64,000 nucleotides of DNA from Rhytidiadelphus loreus (GCA_947034895.1 OX344762.1:6515501-6579500); one strand, 5' to 3'; positions 25,493-39,073 are shown, counted from the first letter of the stretch. A program made the numbers and translations. The notes: a model not told the origin generated them from the sequence alone.

Positions 25493-28400
25493 ATCTTTTC
25501 CAACATTTTGACTTTCTTTATGTTTAATTTTCCTTGGATTTGGCAAAGTCTTTTCTTAATTTCCAAAACCATTTTGCTTAATTATTTTCTACCAAACATG
25601 ACCTCATGCTATGGTAGTCTAATTAGATACAAAGGAGCAAACTATTGTATTTATCCAAGGATCTATGCTCTATGAATCACACACTAGTAAGAGTTGCAAA
25701 TATTAAAGTCGTCTGTGTTGACATTTGTTCTATAGTCTATAAAACTTGGTAAAGAAATTGCACCTAATTATGACTTGTTTCATTTTTATTAATTCTTGCA
25801 AAAAATGTACATCCTTTGTTCATGAGAGTTTAGAGTTGATTTTTAGTATTTTCATGTTTAGATTTTTGAAATGCATATCTTTTTGACTCTAAAGAAGATC
25901 CACCAAAAATTTAGATAGTTTAAGAATAAGAATCATGCTCAAGTGATCATTTGGATTATTTAAGGTGTAGTTACCTTAAACTTATTGAAGCACTTCACAT
26001 TTAGTATGATGATGCACAAACAACCCACATAGGCACCTCAATGTCCTCAAATTTCCTCACATTAATTCTTTTGGGGGGAGTTTCATAACATTAGAGATCC
26101 TTTAAAAACCAATTATGTAACCACATGGTTAAGCATGATGTCTAAGTTAAATTTGACCTTTCAAACAATGTATATTTTTATTACATGAGACATGTATTTT
26201 CTATAGGGTGAAATTGTATTAATTACAAATTTTATTGCCCAATACGATTTTTTTTCTAAATTTAGAAAATTATATTCAATTATTTTTCACATGCTTAGTG
26301 CTCGACATGACTTCTAAATCAATTTCCAATTTCATGCCTAATCCCCCTAAAGGACCAAGGCCTTTTTTCTGTGAAAAAACACTCAAAACTATCATATCTA
26401 TAGCGAAGAGTAAAAAAATTTGAAATTGTTTTTTCTTTTTTGCACATCTAACCATAGGATCTTACACCTAACTAGTATGAGAGTGTAGAAATTTTGACCG
26501 CACAAATTGCAAGATATTTGCGTTTGAAGTGGTAAAAACAAGTTTTTCAGCACAGTTCGGGATTGTTTAGATTATTTGACTTTGAATCTTCTTAATTTTA
26601 ATTTTATGCACTACAAAGTTTTGAGCTTTAAATCTTTATGGTGGAAATGTGTTGAGGATTTAGGAAAAAAAATATACAAAAAAAACTTAATTCTTATTCT
26701 TTAAAAAATTGTTAAGTAGAAGTAGGTACAAGATAGAAGAAAAATCTAAATTATTAATATTTCTAAGATGGAATTAAAATGCACTAATCCCAATGGTGAG
26801 ATTTTTCTAGCAAGCAAATCAAACCATGTACAACTTTTTTTCTTGAAAAACTATAAAATTTGCATTCAAAAATGAATTTTATAAGTTATTTTTTCAAAAG
26901 ATCCTTTAATTGCCTGAAAAACAAGATTGTCCATAACTTTCTCATAACAAATCTTTCTCATAACAAATCTAAATGGAATGAACTTCAAAGCTTTCTATGT
27001 AGAAAAAAAATGTATATATGAGAATTTTTTTAGATTTAAATTTTTAAGTTTTCTTTTTGTTGCTCCCTCTCCTATGTTTTGAGCTTATTTAGACATAACG
27101 TTTGTTTCCAAGTATCAATTGAAAAAAAATTATATTTCCACGAAGTTAATCAATTTTTCTATCTTGAAAAAAAATTTGAAAAAAACATGACAAAAATTGA
27201 GACTATGGATACTTGTCTAAAATTCCATTTGTCTCTTGAAGGGACACTGGTCCTTTAGGGATTAATTTAGTCTTTCAGTATCAAGTATTTTTAATTTTGA
27301 TATTTTAAACTAATACCTAGATGACTTGATACCCATGTCCTAGGTTAATTATGGTAATTACCATGATTGTTTTTTTTTTAGTCTTGGGAAAGAATGAAAT
27401 TAGTGTAATTTCTAAAGTTGATATAAGGAAAAAACTAATTATGTTGAATACAAATATACTAGAATAACTTGAAATTTCTACCAAGGAAAGGTAGGTATAA
27501 GAAACAAATTTTACTTAATTTCAAAAATATCTTCAACCTAAAATATTCCAATTGAGAAACTAAAATATATTGAATAGAATGGATTTCAATTATTACATAT
27601 AGGGTCTTTGATGGTTAGTGAAGTTTGAGCCTCCTTATAGCTTGACGGATTTCTTTTCTCAAGATTAACCCTTACAAATCATTCCATGTTCTTGTTTGGT
27701 TAAACTTCATTAGTTTTCAATATTAAAACACTTCTTTCAAAAATTCGATATTTTTCTCATACACTAATTTATACCCAAAAATCTAACTTCATTTTTTCAT
27801 AGTCAAGAATGTACCCTATGTGTAGGACATTTTGGTAAATAATTAGGGAAAATTTGGAACATGTCTAAAATTTTAAAAATTGTACATCTATTTCTGAAAA
27901 TTTTAAAAAATTTCATTGGTGCCAATTTTGAATATCCAAAGAACATTCTTGAATTTTTTTAGAAAATAAATAAATTTATGCATGAATAGAAAAAATCAAT
28001 CCAAAATTATAAGTGTCAAAAAAGTAGGAGGATCAAAGTGCCAAAAGTCAAGAAAATCAAAAGAAGTTGTTGAATTGTCCAAATTCTAAAATTAAATTAT
28101 TTTGGCACCTTGGTGCCAAATCTTACCTAAGCATATTGTCATACCAAAAAGTAACAATTCCAATGGGATTATCATTTTTATTATAGTATAGTAGTAAAGG
28201 TCGTCTACAGAAATTTTGTAATTGAATAGAAAATCTAGTCAATAAAATATAAATTGTAAAACCAATCTCTAGCTAATTGTCAAATTCACCAAGTCTAAAA
28301 CCAGTCATTGGCTAATACAAAGTATATAGAAACAAAGACAAATGTTATAAAGAAATTTCTTATTTAAAAAAAAAGCTTAAGTACAAAAATCACAAAGAAG

Positions 28401-29600
28401 ACAAGTAATCACTACATGCTCTAAAAAAAAATGAAAGACAACTTGATTCCAAAAGAAAACCAAGAAAGTGAAATGGAGACAAATCAAATTGTTGGGCCCT
28501 TGTCAATTGTATTAGGAATTTTTTTCAATGGCAATCTACTTAATGAACTTGTTGTTAATCAATTTCTTCTAAACCTATTTGAATGTCATCATCATGTTTA
28601 GAGAAAGTTGCTGCCTAAGCGTGGAACATGGAGTGTAGAGCGTAGAGCGCAAAATGTAAAGTAGTTTTCAAAAAGATTTGAAGTTTAGAAAATGAAAAAC
28701 CTATTAACATGTCCAAATGAAGTCCTAAGACCGTGTAGAAAGTTGAAATGTATGGTAAAAGGTTAATGTGAACAAAACTAAATTGAATGATATAAATTTT
28801 AATTCTATTTTTTTTTTCCATTTCTTTCTATTTTAACATTTAGTATACAAAATAATATCAACCTACGAGTGTTATCTTTTTTTTAATAGTATCCTATTTA
28901 TGCATTGCATACATAATTGAATATAAATTTGCAATGATTGTAATTTCATTTTGGTGATCATTTAAGAAAAAAAATAAAGTGTAGTTAACAAATTATTTAA
29001 AGGAACTATTTGGAAGTTTTAAACATATAAATGAAAGCTTCAGACTACAATAGATTTGAAAAACATAAACCTTCTTGAAGATCAAAAGCTTAGGGAGTTG
29101 AAATTTATTTTTTTAGATTGATTGTCATTGTCTAATAATTGTAATACTTTGATAGTAAAGGACTAGGGCTCTTCATCTAATCTTTGGAATTTTTTTCAAA
29201 AAATGTGTTTTTGGATTTTTTATAAAATGACTTTTACAAAGTCTAAACTCTAAACATCAAAGTTCTTTTCACAGTTTTGCCAAATTTGAGAGAACATTCC
29301 ATGCAACAATGTATCAAAAAAGGTTGCCAAGGGTATAAGAGTGAAATTTTGGTATTTAAAATTCCAATAATGAATAACATTTTAGGATTCCAATAATGGG
29401 CAATATTTTCAACACATTATAGACATCCATAACTCAAAAACACAATTGCATTTATGTCATTGAATTGCACAAGGACAAATAAAAATAGAGAAGTTGGTGG
29501 CCCTTTTAGTCTCACCAATGAAATCAAAATATAAAGATGCATATACAGAAGCATCTGAAGCAAGTGATAGTGATCACAATCTTTGCACTACTCATAGTCA
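25493..29600. other. AT-rich repeat DNA without genes
   Basis: I see no supported gene. It includes the dispersed repeat copy at about 26430-27260; the rest is simple AT-rich sequence with no clear structure. Confidence 0.5.
26430..27260. repeat. Dispersed AT-rich repeat, copy in host DNA
   Basis: It matches 36350-37110 in the same orientation over most of its length: CCATAGGATCTTACACC, TTGCAAGATAT, TTTTTCAGCACA, ATGCACTAATCCC, TCCATAACTTTCTCATAA, and a shared end around TTATATTWCCACRAAG. More diverged relatives lie at about 22590-23110 and 23370-24130. It is non-coding. The parent element type is unknown, but decayed retrotransposon sequence is likely. Confidence 0.7.
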
Positions 29601-32381
29601 ATAGTAGAGTGAGAATTAGCTACATCATTGTCATAATTTGCTGCATCATCAACAAACTGTAGAACTCTTATTTCCACAAAAAGAACGAGACCTAGGTGTA
29701 GCATGAAGTACCCTAACGAACTCTTCTGCTAAATCATGAGCATAAATCGGTAATAGAAAAGGATTAGGGGGGCTACTTACCATCTTCCTCCATAAATGTT
29801 GAAGAATAGAATTGTTTGTAGGAGATGTAGTCATCTTTGAGCTGCATAGTACCAAAATATGAAGATTATTAGTGGAAGACACAAGAAAAAGTAGCAAGTG
29901 ATAGTTTACAATTCAAATGTAACAATTGCAAATAAAATGAATTCAAGGACTTACGTATAGAATAAATTGGTAGCTTCAATTTTTGGTATTGCAAAATCTG
30001 AATCATGGTCTGAGCTACTACTTCCTTCTTAGAAATTGGGCTTCATTTGTCAATGATAAGTGGCTGCAAAAAAGCATTGAAAATCAATGTATCTTCTTGA
30101 AATGCCACTACATAACAGCTAGACCTTCGACAAGCATGGATAGTACAACTTGTAGTAGAAGAAGTTTAAAAATTGATTGAAATAAAGAAATATTAACATC
30201 TGCATATATGAACCAAACATGAGAATTGAATTAACAAATTCACAAACTTGTAGCAGCAGAATTTGCATAAACCCGGGGTCTTTTTCTTGCGCACCATGCC
30301 AAGGATGATTAGTTGTGAATCTTTAGTCACAACATTGTGAAGTACATCATCTGGGTCGACATGAATTCCAACAACATCTAAATTTGGCACCAACTACACC
30401 TTGAAACGGGAAGGTGGAATGTTTGGAAGGTTCCTCACTAGTAGTTGAATGCCAAAACAATGTGTCTGCATATAATGAATCCACCAATATATAAAAAATG
30501 AGTAATCTCTCAAGAAGAATTTTAATTCAAATAATATAATAGCAAAAAATCAATATGTCATTGGTAAAGAAGTTTAGAGTACCATCTTCGATGAGTCTCG
30601 AGCGTTGGTTAAATGAAGACGGTTGATCCCAATCCACTTTTGATACACTTTGAAGTGAAATGCTCGACTAAACCCCTTCAATTCTAATTTCACTTGGATT
30701 GCATCAAAATGGAAAATAAGTATAGTTTCATCATCAAATAAGTGGCTATCAACAAAATCAAAAGCTGATTTTAGGAACTCCGAATGAACAGTGTTCCAAG
30801 GTGGAACAACCAATGGAGGAGAAGACACTTTTGGGACAACAAGCCCCTCGGGAATGTCTAGAATCATGAGGTCAATAGCTTGAGATTGGGAGATAACACC
30901 TTTAAATGTACTTTATTTATTTGCCTTGTGCTGCCAAAGAAACATCATTAGAAAGGATAAAAAAACACATACAATATAAAGTCTAGAAGAATGTATATGA
31001 TATAAAAACTAATTATTGCAAGGAAAAGAAAAAAATATGAATTTTATCTTCTCAAGAAAAGATTGAAGTTTAGTCCACCCTAAAGGAAAAGACCTGTGCT
31101 TAACACGGTGGCTCAAAAGAGAGTGGAGAGAAACATTGAAAATGAATATATCCATTCCTCAGATTCCAAGTCATCTGCAAATGGGATTGGCATATTGCCC
31201 AGCGAAAGTCAAGAAATAGTAAGATTGATACATATCTACATGAAGAATCTTGCTTTTGAACACCTCGTGATAGAGAAGTAGAAGAGGTTTGGATGCCCTC
31301 ACTATCAGAAGCACCAATCCCTTGCAAGTTCTTTGGCACTTTACTTGTAGCTTTTATAGTAGCTACAACCTTTGCAGCCATGGCCTTGACATTTGCAAGT
31401 AAGCCAACTTTAAAAGCCTTCTCTACCTTCTTCTGTTCTTCTATTATCCTTCGTACTTCAACCTTCTCAAATCTCAACAGCTCATTTCATTTGCTTCACA
31501 GCCTTTATTTTAACTTTCTCATTCATATGAGAAAGATCTATAGTAACATCATGTTCGACAATAGTTTGATTATTGTTTGGAGCCGGATGATCGAACCCAT
31601 TCAATCCTTTCTGTGCTTGGTCAATGACCTTCATCATTGTTTCTTCCTCTGTAGGATAAAATCCTCCACTATAGTCTATGTAACAACCACCAAAGTCCAA
31701 GTGTAGTACACCTCAAGATCAATTAAACCCGTTGAGTACATACATTGATCTAAGGATGCCTTGTCAATCCATGTTGTGATGTACCTTGGAAGTTGAGTCC
31801 ATTGCATAGCACCTTTAGGTAGCAATTTGAACATGATGTACCTGAAATATTCAATTAATGAAGTTAGCAATAAAGGTAACAAAAAAAAATTTAGAAATAG
31901 ATAGTCTTATAGAATAAAATGATTTGTTGTACCTGTAAAGTACCCGTTTTCCAATGCATGAAGTGTAAGTGTAAGAATTGAATGCTTTAGTCCTTGAGTA
32001 TGAATCTTTTCCCCAAATTAAAAATGAGAAACCATGAACCCAAATGCAAACACTCCAATACTTCCCAAATTGGCTGGTGACAATGGTACATTATTGGAGT
32101 CTAATTCAATTGTGATGCCTTCTTCTTTTTACATTCGCTCAAATCCCAAGTTGAATGCTTCCTCCAACTATAACCATCATATGAATACATCATCAAAATC
32201 CCATAATATTAGATACAGTCAAATGGATCATTATATAACATCTCTGAGAATCATGAGAAAATACTTAAGAAATTTATAGTTAAAGATGACACTTACAGAT
32301 GCCCCCAAACATGCCTTGTTCAACCAAGATTCAAATTCCTTATCCAAGAAAAGCTTGCTTGGAAAATGGGCAATTTATCTT
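29601..32381 (-). pseudogene. Decayed multi-exon gene, 3' part, with a methyltransferase-like exon
   Basis: Several minus-strand exon-like blocks occur in order. One (about 32380-32297) contains LFLDKEFESWLNKACLGAS followed by a GTAAGT donor. Another (about 31870-31700) reads FKLLPKGAMQWTQLPRYITTW. A Lys/Ala-rich block sits at 31.5-31.3 kb. At 30900-30583 is AIDLMILDIPEG, then LVVPPWNTVHSEFLKSAF and TILIFHFDAIQVKLELKG, ending in a GTACTC donor. The DLMILD and VPPW motifs recall SAM-dependent methyltransferases with an (N/D)PPW motif, but that is tentative. In-frame stops (for example after FERM near 32.12 kb and near 30.39 kb) and frameshifts show decay. Its 5' part lies beyond the giant transposon at 58823-61505. 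Confidence 0.5.
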
Positions 32382-32389
32382 GTCAATGC
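32382..32389. repeat. 8-bp target site duplication, left copy
   Basis: GTCAATGC lies immediately before the left terminal inverted repeat. It is identical to 58815-58822 after the right terminus. Eight bp is the hAT superfamily length. Confidence 0.95.
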
Positions 32390-32578
32390 CAGGGTTGTTC
32401 GCTGCGACAGCGCGACACCGCGACAGACAGACGTCACGCGACGTCTAGTAGAGCCCGTGCGACGTCACGAAAAGTCAAATTTACCTTTGACTTTACAGGA
32501 AATTACCCCCCTCTAGGTGGATGCCACATGGCATCCACTTGGCAAACTGGAGGGCACGTACGGGTAGGAGAGTGCAGG

Positions 32579-32960
32579 TAGGGGCGACTGCGGGTGGGCG
32601 ACTGCGGGTGGACGAGGGCAACTGCGGGTGGGCGACTACGGGTGGGCGAGGGCGACTGCGGGTGGGCGACTGCGGATTTCTGAGGGAGACCGCGGGTGGG
32701 CGACTGCGGGTTTGGCAGGGAGACCGCGGGTTTGGCAGGGAGACTGCGGGTTCAGGAAGTGTTCTTGGGTGGGCGACCGCGGGTGCGCAAAAGGTACCTA
32801 GACCCGGTGGTGGACCCGAAGTCGCCCAATTTGGACCCGCTGTCGCCCTCTCGAGACCCGCTGTCGCCCACGTTGGACCCGCAGTCGCCCTACCCAGACC
32901 CGCAGTCGCTGGATACGCAGTTGCCCTGTCCGTACTCGCCCCCCTAGACCGAAGTCACTC
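32579..32960. promoter_or_regulatory. Motif array 1 (GCGACTGCGGGT), left subterminal and upstream of gene A
   Basis: It is a dense, irregularly spaced run of the 12-15-bp motif GGGCGACTGCGGGT. The orientation is forward to about 32800 and reversed (ACCCGCAGTCGCC) after that. It ends about 165 bp before the gene A start. Its position at the transposon end suggests transposase binding, and its position before a gene suggests promoter function; the two are compatible. Confidence 0.7.
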
Positions 32961-33019
32961 GCCCTATATAGCCAGTAGCCCATCATCATGCTATCACCTT
33001 CATTTTCCATTGAGGCTTT

Positions 33020-33055
33020 CTGTCTTGCAACCTTTGTTGGCTGCATGCGTGACCC
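33020..33055 (+). promoter_or_regulatory. Shared box TGGCTGCATGCGTGACCC before gene A
   Basis: CTGTCTTGCAACC followed by TGGCTGCATGCGTG corresponds to the box found before genes C, F, G and the truncated paralogue at 46.5 kb. It lies about 70 bp upstream of the start codon, so it is probably in or near the transcription start region. Confidence 0.6.
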
Positions 33056-33125
33056 TTTTGGATAATATATATACTATTTTTTGCTATCATTTGGTTCTTA
33101 GAATTTTGCGACGTCCGCAAATCTC

Positions 33126-35633
33126 ATGGCAACTGGAGGTAGCAGTGATGGGTCCCTTCCGGTTTTTTCCACTGTACGCACTCCTGGTGCAATTAGGAAG
33201 GCTGCCAAAGACAAGACTAGAAAAAGGAGGGGTAACATTCACAAGAAGCGATGGCATGTGTTGAACAATGATAACCACCTAGCTTTCAAAGAGTGGAACG
33301 AGGAGCCAGAGCCTTGGAGTATGCAGGTGTGCGAAGACTACATTGAATGGTGTCACATCGGGAAGTTCTTTCCTGCATGGCACCATCATCACAACCGACA
33401 CAATAACAAGGCAAATTTGAAGTATTGTGAAAATCCAGCTTTCATACGAAGGTGTTTAGAATTGTGGCAGGTCCTCTACAAAACCCCTTTTGTAGATAGG
33501 AATGAGGCCCCTTTGTTCATTGCTAGAGGTGCCTATGCTGAGGTCGCCTTGAACAAACAAGTTGACTGGACCACGATTAAAGAAAGTACCTACGTGGAGC
33601 GTCCAGAAGTTGGAATAATTCCAAGAGGGGTTCTCAAATTTCCAGAGGATGGACTTGGGCCTTTTCGAAGTGATCCACAAAACAAAGAAACTCAAGAGGT
33701 GGATACGGAAGAATCAGAAGAGGATAATGATTCAGATGGCACACGGATTCCTAAGCTTGTACGAGTGAAGGAGCAGATTATCACCCCCGTCCAAGTTCCA
33801 GTTCCAGTTCCAGTTCCAGATCCAAATGTTCAAGCCGCTTCATCATCGCGGGGTAAGAAGATGAAACATCCTGCGAAGGTGCGACGGTCCACCACGAAAA
33901 TTAGATTGGCATCAGCCTCAACCACAATTGCGACTCCAATCTTGCCACCACAAGACGCCAGCAACGTCTTCGACTTTGCTTTAAGTGACGACTCACCCGT
34001 ATGTGCCACAAGTCACATTCCCATTCCACAGTCTGAATCTGATGTTGTTCACAATGCGATGATGTTGGCGAAGGCTCTCGACCTCTTGAAGACCAAGGAT
34101 GCACAAATTGCAACCTTAGAAGGTGATGTGAAGAAATGGCGGTCTACATGTGAACAAAAAAATGCTCTCATTTCTCAACAATCCAAAGAATTACAAGGCC
34201 TTCGAGAAAAAGAGCGTCAGACTTTCACATTGTCGGACATGGACGAAACCTTTGTTGAGCAGGATCCACATCACTTGGACAAGCTTGTTGGGGACCTCAC
34301 CAGCGATGTCATTCACCTTTCTCCCCCTACCAAGCGTACGAAGCGTTCTTCAATTCTTCCAATGGCACTACTTCCGTTCGTCTCAAGAGATTCTAGCAAT
34401 CCGCACGTTGATGGTTTGTAAGGGACTCAGGATTCACTTTCGTTTCCTGCCATTCCACATCTACAATCATCAAAGGAACTTGATTTGGCTGAGGAAAATA
34501 GAATGCTTCGAGAGAAGTTGGCAGTGTTGGCAGCGACATACTATCATTGGAAGGTCGCGTGCATTCTCTCCGTGGATCGATCTCAACAAGTTGCGAAAGA
34601 GCTAGACAAAGTTTCGAAGAACTTTGTAGCAAATGCCCCTAAACGAGAGAATGGATTGACATCATGGGCATTGATGGAGGACATGTTTCCGGATAACATG
34701 TCCATGCTTGACGTGGCGGAAAAAAATGTCATAGACTGGGCACAAAATGGTTGGGACCATGGAAATCAGATGTCTAGTCACTTCAACGAAAAAGACCAAA
34801 GTCTATTGTGGCCAAAGCCAGCTCATTTCGTCTTGGATCATACCAAATGCCCCATATGTCTAGAACAATTTGGGCCAGAAGGAGGATGGGCACTTGGATC
34901 ATGTACACATGTGTACCATCCTCAGTGTCTCATCACTCAATGTCTGATTAGACGACGATGTGTGATTTGTGAAGCACCATTCCATGATCGCTTGTATACC
35001 ATGTTCAACTTGATGACTTACATGCCACCTTCTTGGGAACACAATAGAGACACGACGGCAGAGACACGATTTTGGGGACGAGACTTGCTTTGGAGTTGGC
35101 GAGAAGGCCTACATGATCAAGAAATGGGAGCTACTGCCTCACAATTGAATTGGGAAACGGACCCGCGTGAAATTCTAAGAGTGGCATTCAACCTTATGGG
35201 AAAAGGAGCTCACAATGCAGGGAAGAGGGCGTTTTTTTTTCAATGCCTTGGTGGATATTTTGATAAGACATCCCAAACCTTCAAGTGGGGTGCTCATCCG
35301 GAAGGACACCGTTGGAATTTTGAAGGTGAACAAGGGGCTAAACATGATGAAAATGCCACTCCAGAAGACTTGAATAGTATGGCTTACCTCGACTCAACAT
35401 ACGGGCCTTATTATCAAAGCCAAGCACTCGATTATCTATTGGAGTTACACTCTCCGCAAACTAAAAGGACACTTGAAGCTCTCAAGAACTCCAATGTCTT
35501 GGAATCTATTTTAGAAGCAGATGGACCTGCTTCAAGGACTCGTGCTAAGAAGAAACTCGTTGTTGGAGAGTCCAATGATTACGAACAAGGTGCAACGAGT
35601 GGTTCTCAGAACAATCCAATGGACTTGAACTAA
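33126..35633 (+). CDS. Cargo gene A: novel N-terminal domain, coiled coil and RING-H2 finger; one in-frame stop
   Basis: The frame runs 836 codons (including the terminal stop), broken only by one TAA at 34419-34421. Residues ~56-155 carry the domain shared with genes C and F: EPEPWSMQVCEDYIEWCHIG, then KFFPAWHHHHNRHNNKANL, YC, RRCLEL and VDWTTIK. An acidic and VP-rich linker and heptad-like coiled coils follow, one just before and one just after the stop. A RING-H2 finger lies at about 34848-34971 (C-P-I-C, C-T-H, H-P-Q-C, C-V-I-C), which would make it a candidate ubiquitin ligase. The ~220-residue C-terminus is unrecognised. TAA is one C-to-T change from CAA (Gln), so the intact gene was probably continuous. 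Alternatives are readthrough or two separate proteins, though the second half has no good ATG at its beginning. Confidence 0.75.
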
Positions 35634-37302
35634 ATATTTCTATGAGATACTTACTTCAACGGTGGTTCTAGTTAATTGTAGTAGTATACAAGATGTAAGG
35701 CCCATAGTATAAGGGCCATAGTATATCCATACTCGCACAATGTAGTACTCTAGCAAAAGTTAGGGTTAAGATGTTGGCTTCTAAAACTATACCGCCTTGG
35801 CTGTGTATTGTACTACTATGCTTATGGACAACAACCTTCTAGTGCTTTGGTTTTGAAGGTTTGGGCATACTTATACATTTGTAGCCTAAAATGTAATTGG
35901 TGAAATGCAAATACATTTGTTGTAATGCCTCGCACAATGATTCCATACACGGTCCCCACAAAATTGCTATCTTCAAATCTTTTAATGAATTTTTTCCTTT
36001 TGGATTTTTTTCTCATACAACATGTTTTGGTTTACATGGAAAAATTTGATTCATTCCATTCAGATTTTTTATGAGAAAGTTATGGACCATTTTCTTTGGC
36101 GGGCAACTTGAGTCTACAGCTTCTTCTTTTAAAAGTTGCTTGTAGGATTTGTTTCTCCAGGCAATTTCTACAATCTAAAAAAAATTAGGTCCGGTCACAT
36201 AGTTAACTTCACTTGATAGCACACTCTCACCATTTTCATTTCATTTTAGAGATATTCATTATTTAAATTTTACAACTACATCTTACCTACTTCTACTCAA
36301 CAATTTCTTAAAGTATCCAAAATTGTTTTTGAAAATTGTTTTTTTCCCACACATAACCATAGGATCTTACACCTTACTAGTATGAGAATGTGTGGAAAAA
36401 ATTTCAGAATTTTTCATCTTACAGATTGCAAGATATCCGCATTTAGAGTGAAAAAAACAATTTTTTCAGCACATTGCTGGACTACATTATTTGACTTTTA
36501 ACATTTTTCACTTTAATTTCTTGCACTACAGAGTTTTGAGCTTTAAACAAATATAGTGGAGAATTGAGTTGAGAGTCTAAATAAAAAAAAGGTTTTCAAA
36601 AAAACTTAATTTTCATTCTTAAAAAACTTGTAGAATAGAAGTACATATGAGATTGAATGAAAATCTATTTTCTTTCTAAGATAGAATTAAAATGCACTAA
36701 TCCCCACGGTCAAATTGTTGTTGCAAGCAAACTAAACCATGTCAAACTTCTTTTCTTGAACAATTGCCAAAATTGCGTTCCTAAATTAATCTTACAAGGT
36801 ATTTTTCCCACCAGAAGCTCTAATTGCCCAATAAACAAGATTGTCCATAACTTTCTCATAAAATATCCAAATGAAATGAAAAAAAGCTTTCCGGATAGAC
36901 AAAATTATAATCTATGAGGGAAAAAAACTTAGAAAAATAAATTCAAATGCTTGTCACATTTTTTTGCTGCCCATTCTCCCCTGCTTTGGAGTTTGGACTA
37001 TATGGGCATAACTTTTGTTCCCGGGCACCGATTGGAAAAAAGTTATATTACCACAAAGGTAATCGTTTTTTCTATCTTCAAATAAAGTTTCAAAATTCAG
37101 TCCCAAATTTCAGCCCGTAGGTACCATCTCTGACATCCATTCTTGCAAAGACACCAAATTCATAGCCCTCGTATTCAAAATATAATAAAAACATATGTAC
37201 ATTTCAAAAACAAAGGTGTGAATTTCTTTATTCCACAAAACCTTTGGAAAATAAAAAATTGGAAGGCCAAATTGTTTTTTTCTACCACACTAGATCCAAC
37301 CA
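35634..37302. other. Gene-free AT-rich stretch inside the transposon
   Basis: It lies between the convergent 3' ends of genes A and C. Most of it is the dispersed repeat copy at 36350-37110. No other gene is visible. Confidence 0.55.
36350..37110. repeat. Dispersed AT-rich repeat, copy inside the giant transposon
   Basis: This is the same family as 26430-27260, in the same orientation. Because the family occurs outside the transposon too, this copy is probably a later passenger insertion or a captured host repeat. Confidence 0.7.
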
Positions 37303-38792
37303 CTAAGCATTTTTTTTACTATTCACAAAGTCACTTTCTTTGGGCTCCGGTCTCATTCTTTGAAGTTCCGCACGGGTGGCACCTATGCCTTCATAGGCCC
37401 ACTTGCGCCATTCCTTAAAATAAAGGATGTGGCGTTCCAAGTCCAATATGCCCTCGTGCAACAACTCTTGTTTTTTCTCCAGTAGCTTCACCAAATAAAA
37501 AAGCGTTGCTCTTTCTTCTGTATTGCTACCATAATCCGGAGCTAAAGCCAAGATGCCCTCTTTTTTGGCTTCTTTTAAGGCATCATCATAATATTCCATC
37601 TCTAGCTCACGTATTTGAAGATTCAAGCTTCTCCTTTCGCTTTGATGGGACCATTTATCACGTTGCAAAAGATCAAGTTTATTTTGAAGCACCGCTAAAT
37701 CATCGGAAATGTGTGCTCGCCCGTCTTCGATCTTCTTGAAATAATTTACTCTACTTTTGTTTAACTTAGAGTAAATCTTCTCATTTTCAGCAACGGCGTT
37801 TTCAGTCGCCTCTAACTCCTTCTTCAACCCATCCACAACAGTTGGATTCACTGGAAGATGTTGTACCTTCTCTTTCAAATTCATAAGATCCGCTACTGTT
37901 GAAGTCAAAGCTGCTCGTGCACTTTCGATCTTAGTGCCCAACATCTCCAAATTGTCTTCCGAATCATTGTCACTACTTCCGCTAGACCCAATGTCTGCAC
38001 CAGAACGGTCCACATTGATCGGTACATGAACATCTTCGCTTTGTTTTTGAATCTTGGACAATGATTGCGGCTCCTCAAGCTTCCTCTTGCCCTTCTTGTC
38101 AACTTGAATGTCTTCAGCTGCCTCTTGTTTTTCTTTGCCAATGTCTTCGTCGTCACTCTCAAAAGAATATCCATCGTATTCGTGAGTGTGCTCATCTGAG
38201 CTAGAAGTTGAAGACCATTGAACTTGGTCATCACCAACAGCCAACTTGCCAGGCTTTGCCTCTAAAAGCTTCTGATTTGCTTGAAGAAGTCTTTCTTCAT
38301 CCAGCACTATCGGTCTGTCCGGGCGGTCACCGATAGGAAGCTCCTTCAAGGTTGTCCAATCTACCTTTTTCTTCAATTGAACTTCAACGTACACCATTTG
38401 CACAAGATAGAAAGAGAAGTTGTCATTTCGATAAGGCTGGGACTCCAAATAGAGTTGCTGCTATACCTCCAAACACCTTCGCTGGAAGACAACACTCTTG
38501 CAGTAAGCCAAATTTGCCTTATTAGACTTCACGTGCAAAGGGTGTCGCCAAAACGGGAACAACTTGTTGATGTGGCACCAATCCACATATTTGTTTACAG
38601 TTTCATATGTCCAAGGCTCTGGTTCTACTTCCCATCCCAAAAAGGCCTTCATCTTTGGATGCAACAAGATGGGACACGCTTCTTGCGAGGTTTGCCGCTC
38701 CTTTTACGATCCTTGTCACGAACCGCCTTTTTGTTGAGCCGAAGTCGGTATCTTGACATACCGTGTGGCGGTTGAGAGTCCTCGCCCTCCAT
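37303..38792 (-). pseudogene. Cargo gene C: paralogue with the shared domain and a long coiled coil; frameshift and stop
   Basis: Translation can start at the ATG at 38792-38790 (MEGEDSQPPHGMSRYRLRLN, then a Lys/Arg-rich stretch). Between about 38690 and 38650 the match to genes A and F moves to another frame: ILLHPKMKAFLGW, EPEPWTYETVNKYVDWCHIN, KLFPFWRH, NKANLAYC, RRCLE. One TAG at 38461-38463 follows, then VYVEVQLKKKVDWTTLKE in the same frame. After an acidic linker, most of the rest is predicted coiled coil (about 38.0-37.45 kb). It has no RING finger. The frameshift plus the stop make it a likely pseudogene. TAG is one C-to-T step from CAG. The upstream motif array and shared box match the other cargo genes. 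Confidence 0.75.
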
Positions 38793-39012
38793 AATGATCA
38801 CTTCGTCTCAAAAGTAGCCAACTAAGTACTATGCGGTTTAGGGTTGCAAGCCTAAACCGTAGGTGTAAAAAATGCTAAACGTAATCCTATCACATTTAAC
38901 ATTTACAAAAATACAATGTTCTCGTGAAACACCCTATGTCATCCAAGCGTGAATAAAATGAGCTGTGCAAAGGGACAAAAATCCCCCCCCACAACTCAAA
39001 CCCCTAGCTTCT

Positions 39013-39052
39013 GTGCACGCATTCAGCCACGTCAGCAGGTGAAAGACAGTGC
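39013..39052 (-). promoter_or_regulatory. Shared box before gene C
   Basis: On the minus strand, CACTGTCTTTCACCTGC then TGGCTGAATGCGTGCAC, followed by a GGGTTTGAGTT phrase. It is nearly the same as the boxes at 46.6, 48.7 and 51.7 kb. It lies about 220 bp before the gene C start. Confidence 0.7.
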
Positions 39053-39073
39053 GCAGAATGCCAGGGAAAATTT

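Noticed and set aside
32521..33264. 247-codon open frame on the plus strand before gene A
   Set aside because: It is a translation of the GGGCGACTGCGGGT array, giving repeated Gly/Arg/Ala words; the real gene starts at 33126 in another frame.
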